A stretch of 64,000 nt of DNA, taken from assembly GCF_040687965.1 (NCBI RefSeq), contig NZ_CP156084.1, positions 2,976,501-3,040,500 of the forward strand, given 5' to 3'. A model generated the notes under the pieces. It saw only the letters and a program-made list of their open reading frames with translations, made no database searches and was not told where the DNA came from. The position numbers and the translations under genes were made by a program. Positions 63,198-64,000 of this stretch are shown here, one piece after another. The first letter of the stretch is position 1, and every line of letters starts with the position of its first letter. Source of the DNA: Methylocystis echinoides. GTDB lineage: Bacteria > Pseudomonadota > Alphaproteobacteria > Rhizobiales > Beijerinckiaceae.

Positions 63198-64000
63198 GTG
63201 ACCAATTTTTCCGATCTTGGCCTTGCCGAGATTCTGCTTCGCGCCCTCGCTCGCGAAGGCTATGAGACCCCGACTTCCATTCAGGCCCAGGCGATTCCTT
63301 ATCTTCTGCAGGGCCGCGATCTCCTCGGCATCGCCCAGACCGGCACCGGCAAGACGGCGGCCTTCGCCCTGCCGATTCTGGAACGCTTGATCGCCGACCG
63401 GCGCCGGCCGGCGCCCTTTACCGCGCGGGCGCTGGTGCTGGCCCCGACGCGCGAACTCGCCGCGCAGATCGCCGACAGCTTCCGTTCCTACGGCCAATTT
63501 CTGCGGCCGAGCGTCGGCGTCATCGTCGGCGGCGTGTCGCATCGTCCCCAAATCGACATGCTGGCGCGCGGGCTGGACGTGCTCGTCGCGACGCCGGGCC
63601 GTTTGCTCGATCATGTCGCCAGCGGCCGCATGAAGCTGGCGCAGACCGAAGTGCTGGTTCTGGATGAAGCCGATCACATGCTGGATCTCGGTTTCATCAT
63701 CCCGATCCGCCAGATTGTCGCCAAGCTTCCCAAGAAGCGCCAGACGCTGTTGTTCTCCGCCACCATGCCGAAGGAGATCGCCGGCCTCGCGCAGGACATG
63801 CTGAACGATCCCGCCCAGGTCGCCGTGACGCCCGTCGCGACGACGGCGGAGCGCGTCGCGCAGCATGTGTTCCTCGTCGACGGCGGGGCGAAGCGGGACG
63901 TGCTTCTCGAATTGATGAATGACGTCGACATCTCGCGCGCCATCGTCTTCACGCGCACCAAGCGTGGCGCGGATCGCGTGGCGCAGCATCTCGACGCCGC
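63198..64000 (+). CDS. DEAD-box RNA helicase, RhlE-like (3' end outside window)
   Basis: The first 267 residues are present. All N-terminal helicase motifs are seen: the Q motif (TPTSIQAQAIP), motif I (AQTGTGKTAAF), Ia (PTRELAAQI), II (DEAD in VLVLDEADHMLDLGF), III (SAT) and the start of domain 2 (AIVFTRTKRGADRVA). It starts with GTG at 63198 (VTNFSDLGLAEILLRAL). The protein unwinds RNA with ATP in ribosome assembly or decay. The C-terminal tail, which separates RhlE from other subgroups, is outside. Confidence 0.92.
   Translation, partial: MTNFSDLGLAEILLRALAREGYETPTSIQAQAIPYLLQGRDLLGIAQTGTGKTAAFALPILERLIADRRRPAPFTARALVLAPTRELAAQIADSFRSYGQFLRPSVGVIVGGVSHRPQIDMLARGLDVLVATPGRLLDHVASGRMKLAQTEVLVLDEADHMLDLGFIIPIRQIVAKLPKKRQTLLFSATMPKEIAGLAQDMLNDPAQVAVTPVATTAERVAQHVFLVDGGAKRDVLLELMNDVDISRAIVFTRTKRGADRVAQHLDA

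Overview
The window is a GC-rich alphaproteobacterial chromosome segment, most probably from a type II methanotroph (Methylocystis/Methylosinus group). The main evidence is a complete pmoC gene for a subunit of particulate methane monooxygenase. Its copper ligands fall at D129, H133 and H146, which is the numbering I recall for Methylosinus PmoC. An octaheme hydroxylamine oxidoreductase pair (haoA, haoB) and a glnK-amtB pair are also present, and the housekeeping gene order is typical of Rhizobiales. No rRNA, insertion sequence, prophage or CRISPR array was seen. Both window edges cut genes: a multicopper oxidase on the left and a DEAD-box helicase on the right.

Layout, left to right. 1-6.4 kb: a copper-oxidase-like protein lacking most copper ligands, tRNA-Leu(UAG), tig, clpP, a propionyl-CoA carboxylase alpha subunit and a tiny membrane protein. 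6.4-12.2 kb: a three-gene EmrAB/NodT-type efflux operon and an NhaR-like LysR regulator. 12.2-19.1 kb: purEK, the orphan pmoC with a divergent GlxA-type regulator, a free-standing Fe-S/CCG protein, crcB and a CPA1 antiporter. 19.1-26.2 kb: mostly small proteins (two DUF465, several one-helix proteins), SelO, tRNA-Val(GAC) and a lipase-like hydrolase. 26.2-30.9 kb: a MocR regulator, haoB and haoA. 30.8-36.2 kb: a PPP-type phosphatase, a split transketolase, YraN, RsmI and an LpoA-like lipoprotein.

36.2-36.8 kb carries 2.4 tandem copies of a 220-bp repeat full of hairpins. 36.9-38.8 kb is glnK-amtB. 39.1-52.7 kb is a long leftward housekeeping block: nfu, tsaB, rimI, miaB, phoH, ybeY, corC, lnt, a PraR-like regulator, metK, trmB, a thioredoxin-TPR protein, a LON-domain protein, a Trm112-like protein and tesB. 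52.7-57 kb: trmJ, an M50 membrane protease and a Tet-type MFS pump. 57.3-62.4 kb: two porins of the phosphate-selective O/P type, each preceded by a PhoB-box-like direct repeat, with a Sel1-repeat protein between them.

How the genes fit together. Several genes bear on ammonia handling by a methanotroph. AmtB/GlnK takes up and senses ammonium. Methane monooxygenase (PmoC here, the other subunits elsewhere) oxidises ammonia to hydroxylamine as a side reaction. HaoA removes the hydroxylamine. A second theme is phosphate: two porins with matching candidate Pho boxes. The most useful leads are the pmoC/regulator pair with palindromes between the genes, the haoA-haoB locus with an intergenic hairpin and a neighbouring MocR regulator, the Pho-box porins, the copper-site-less oxidase, and two near-identical tiny membrane proteins 19 kb apart.
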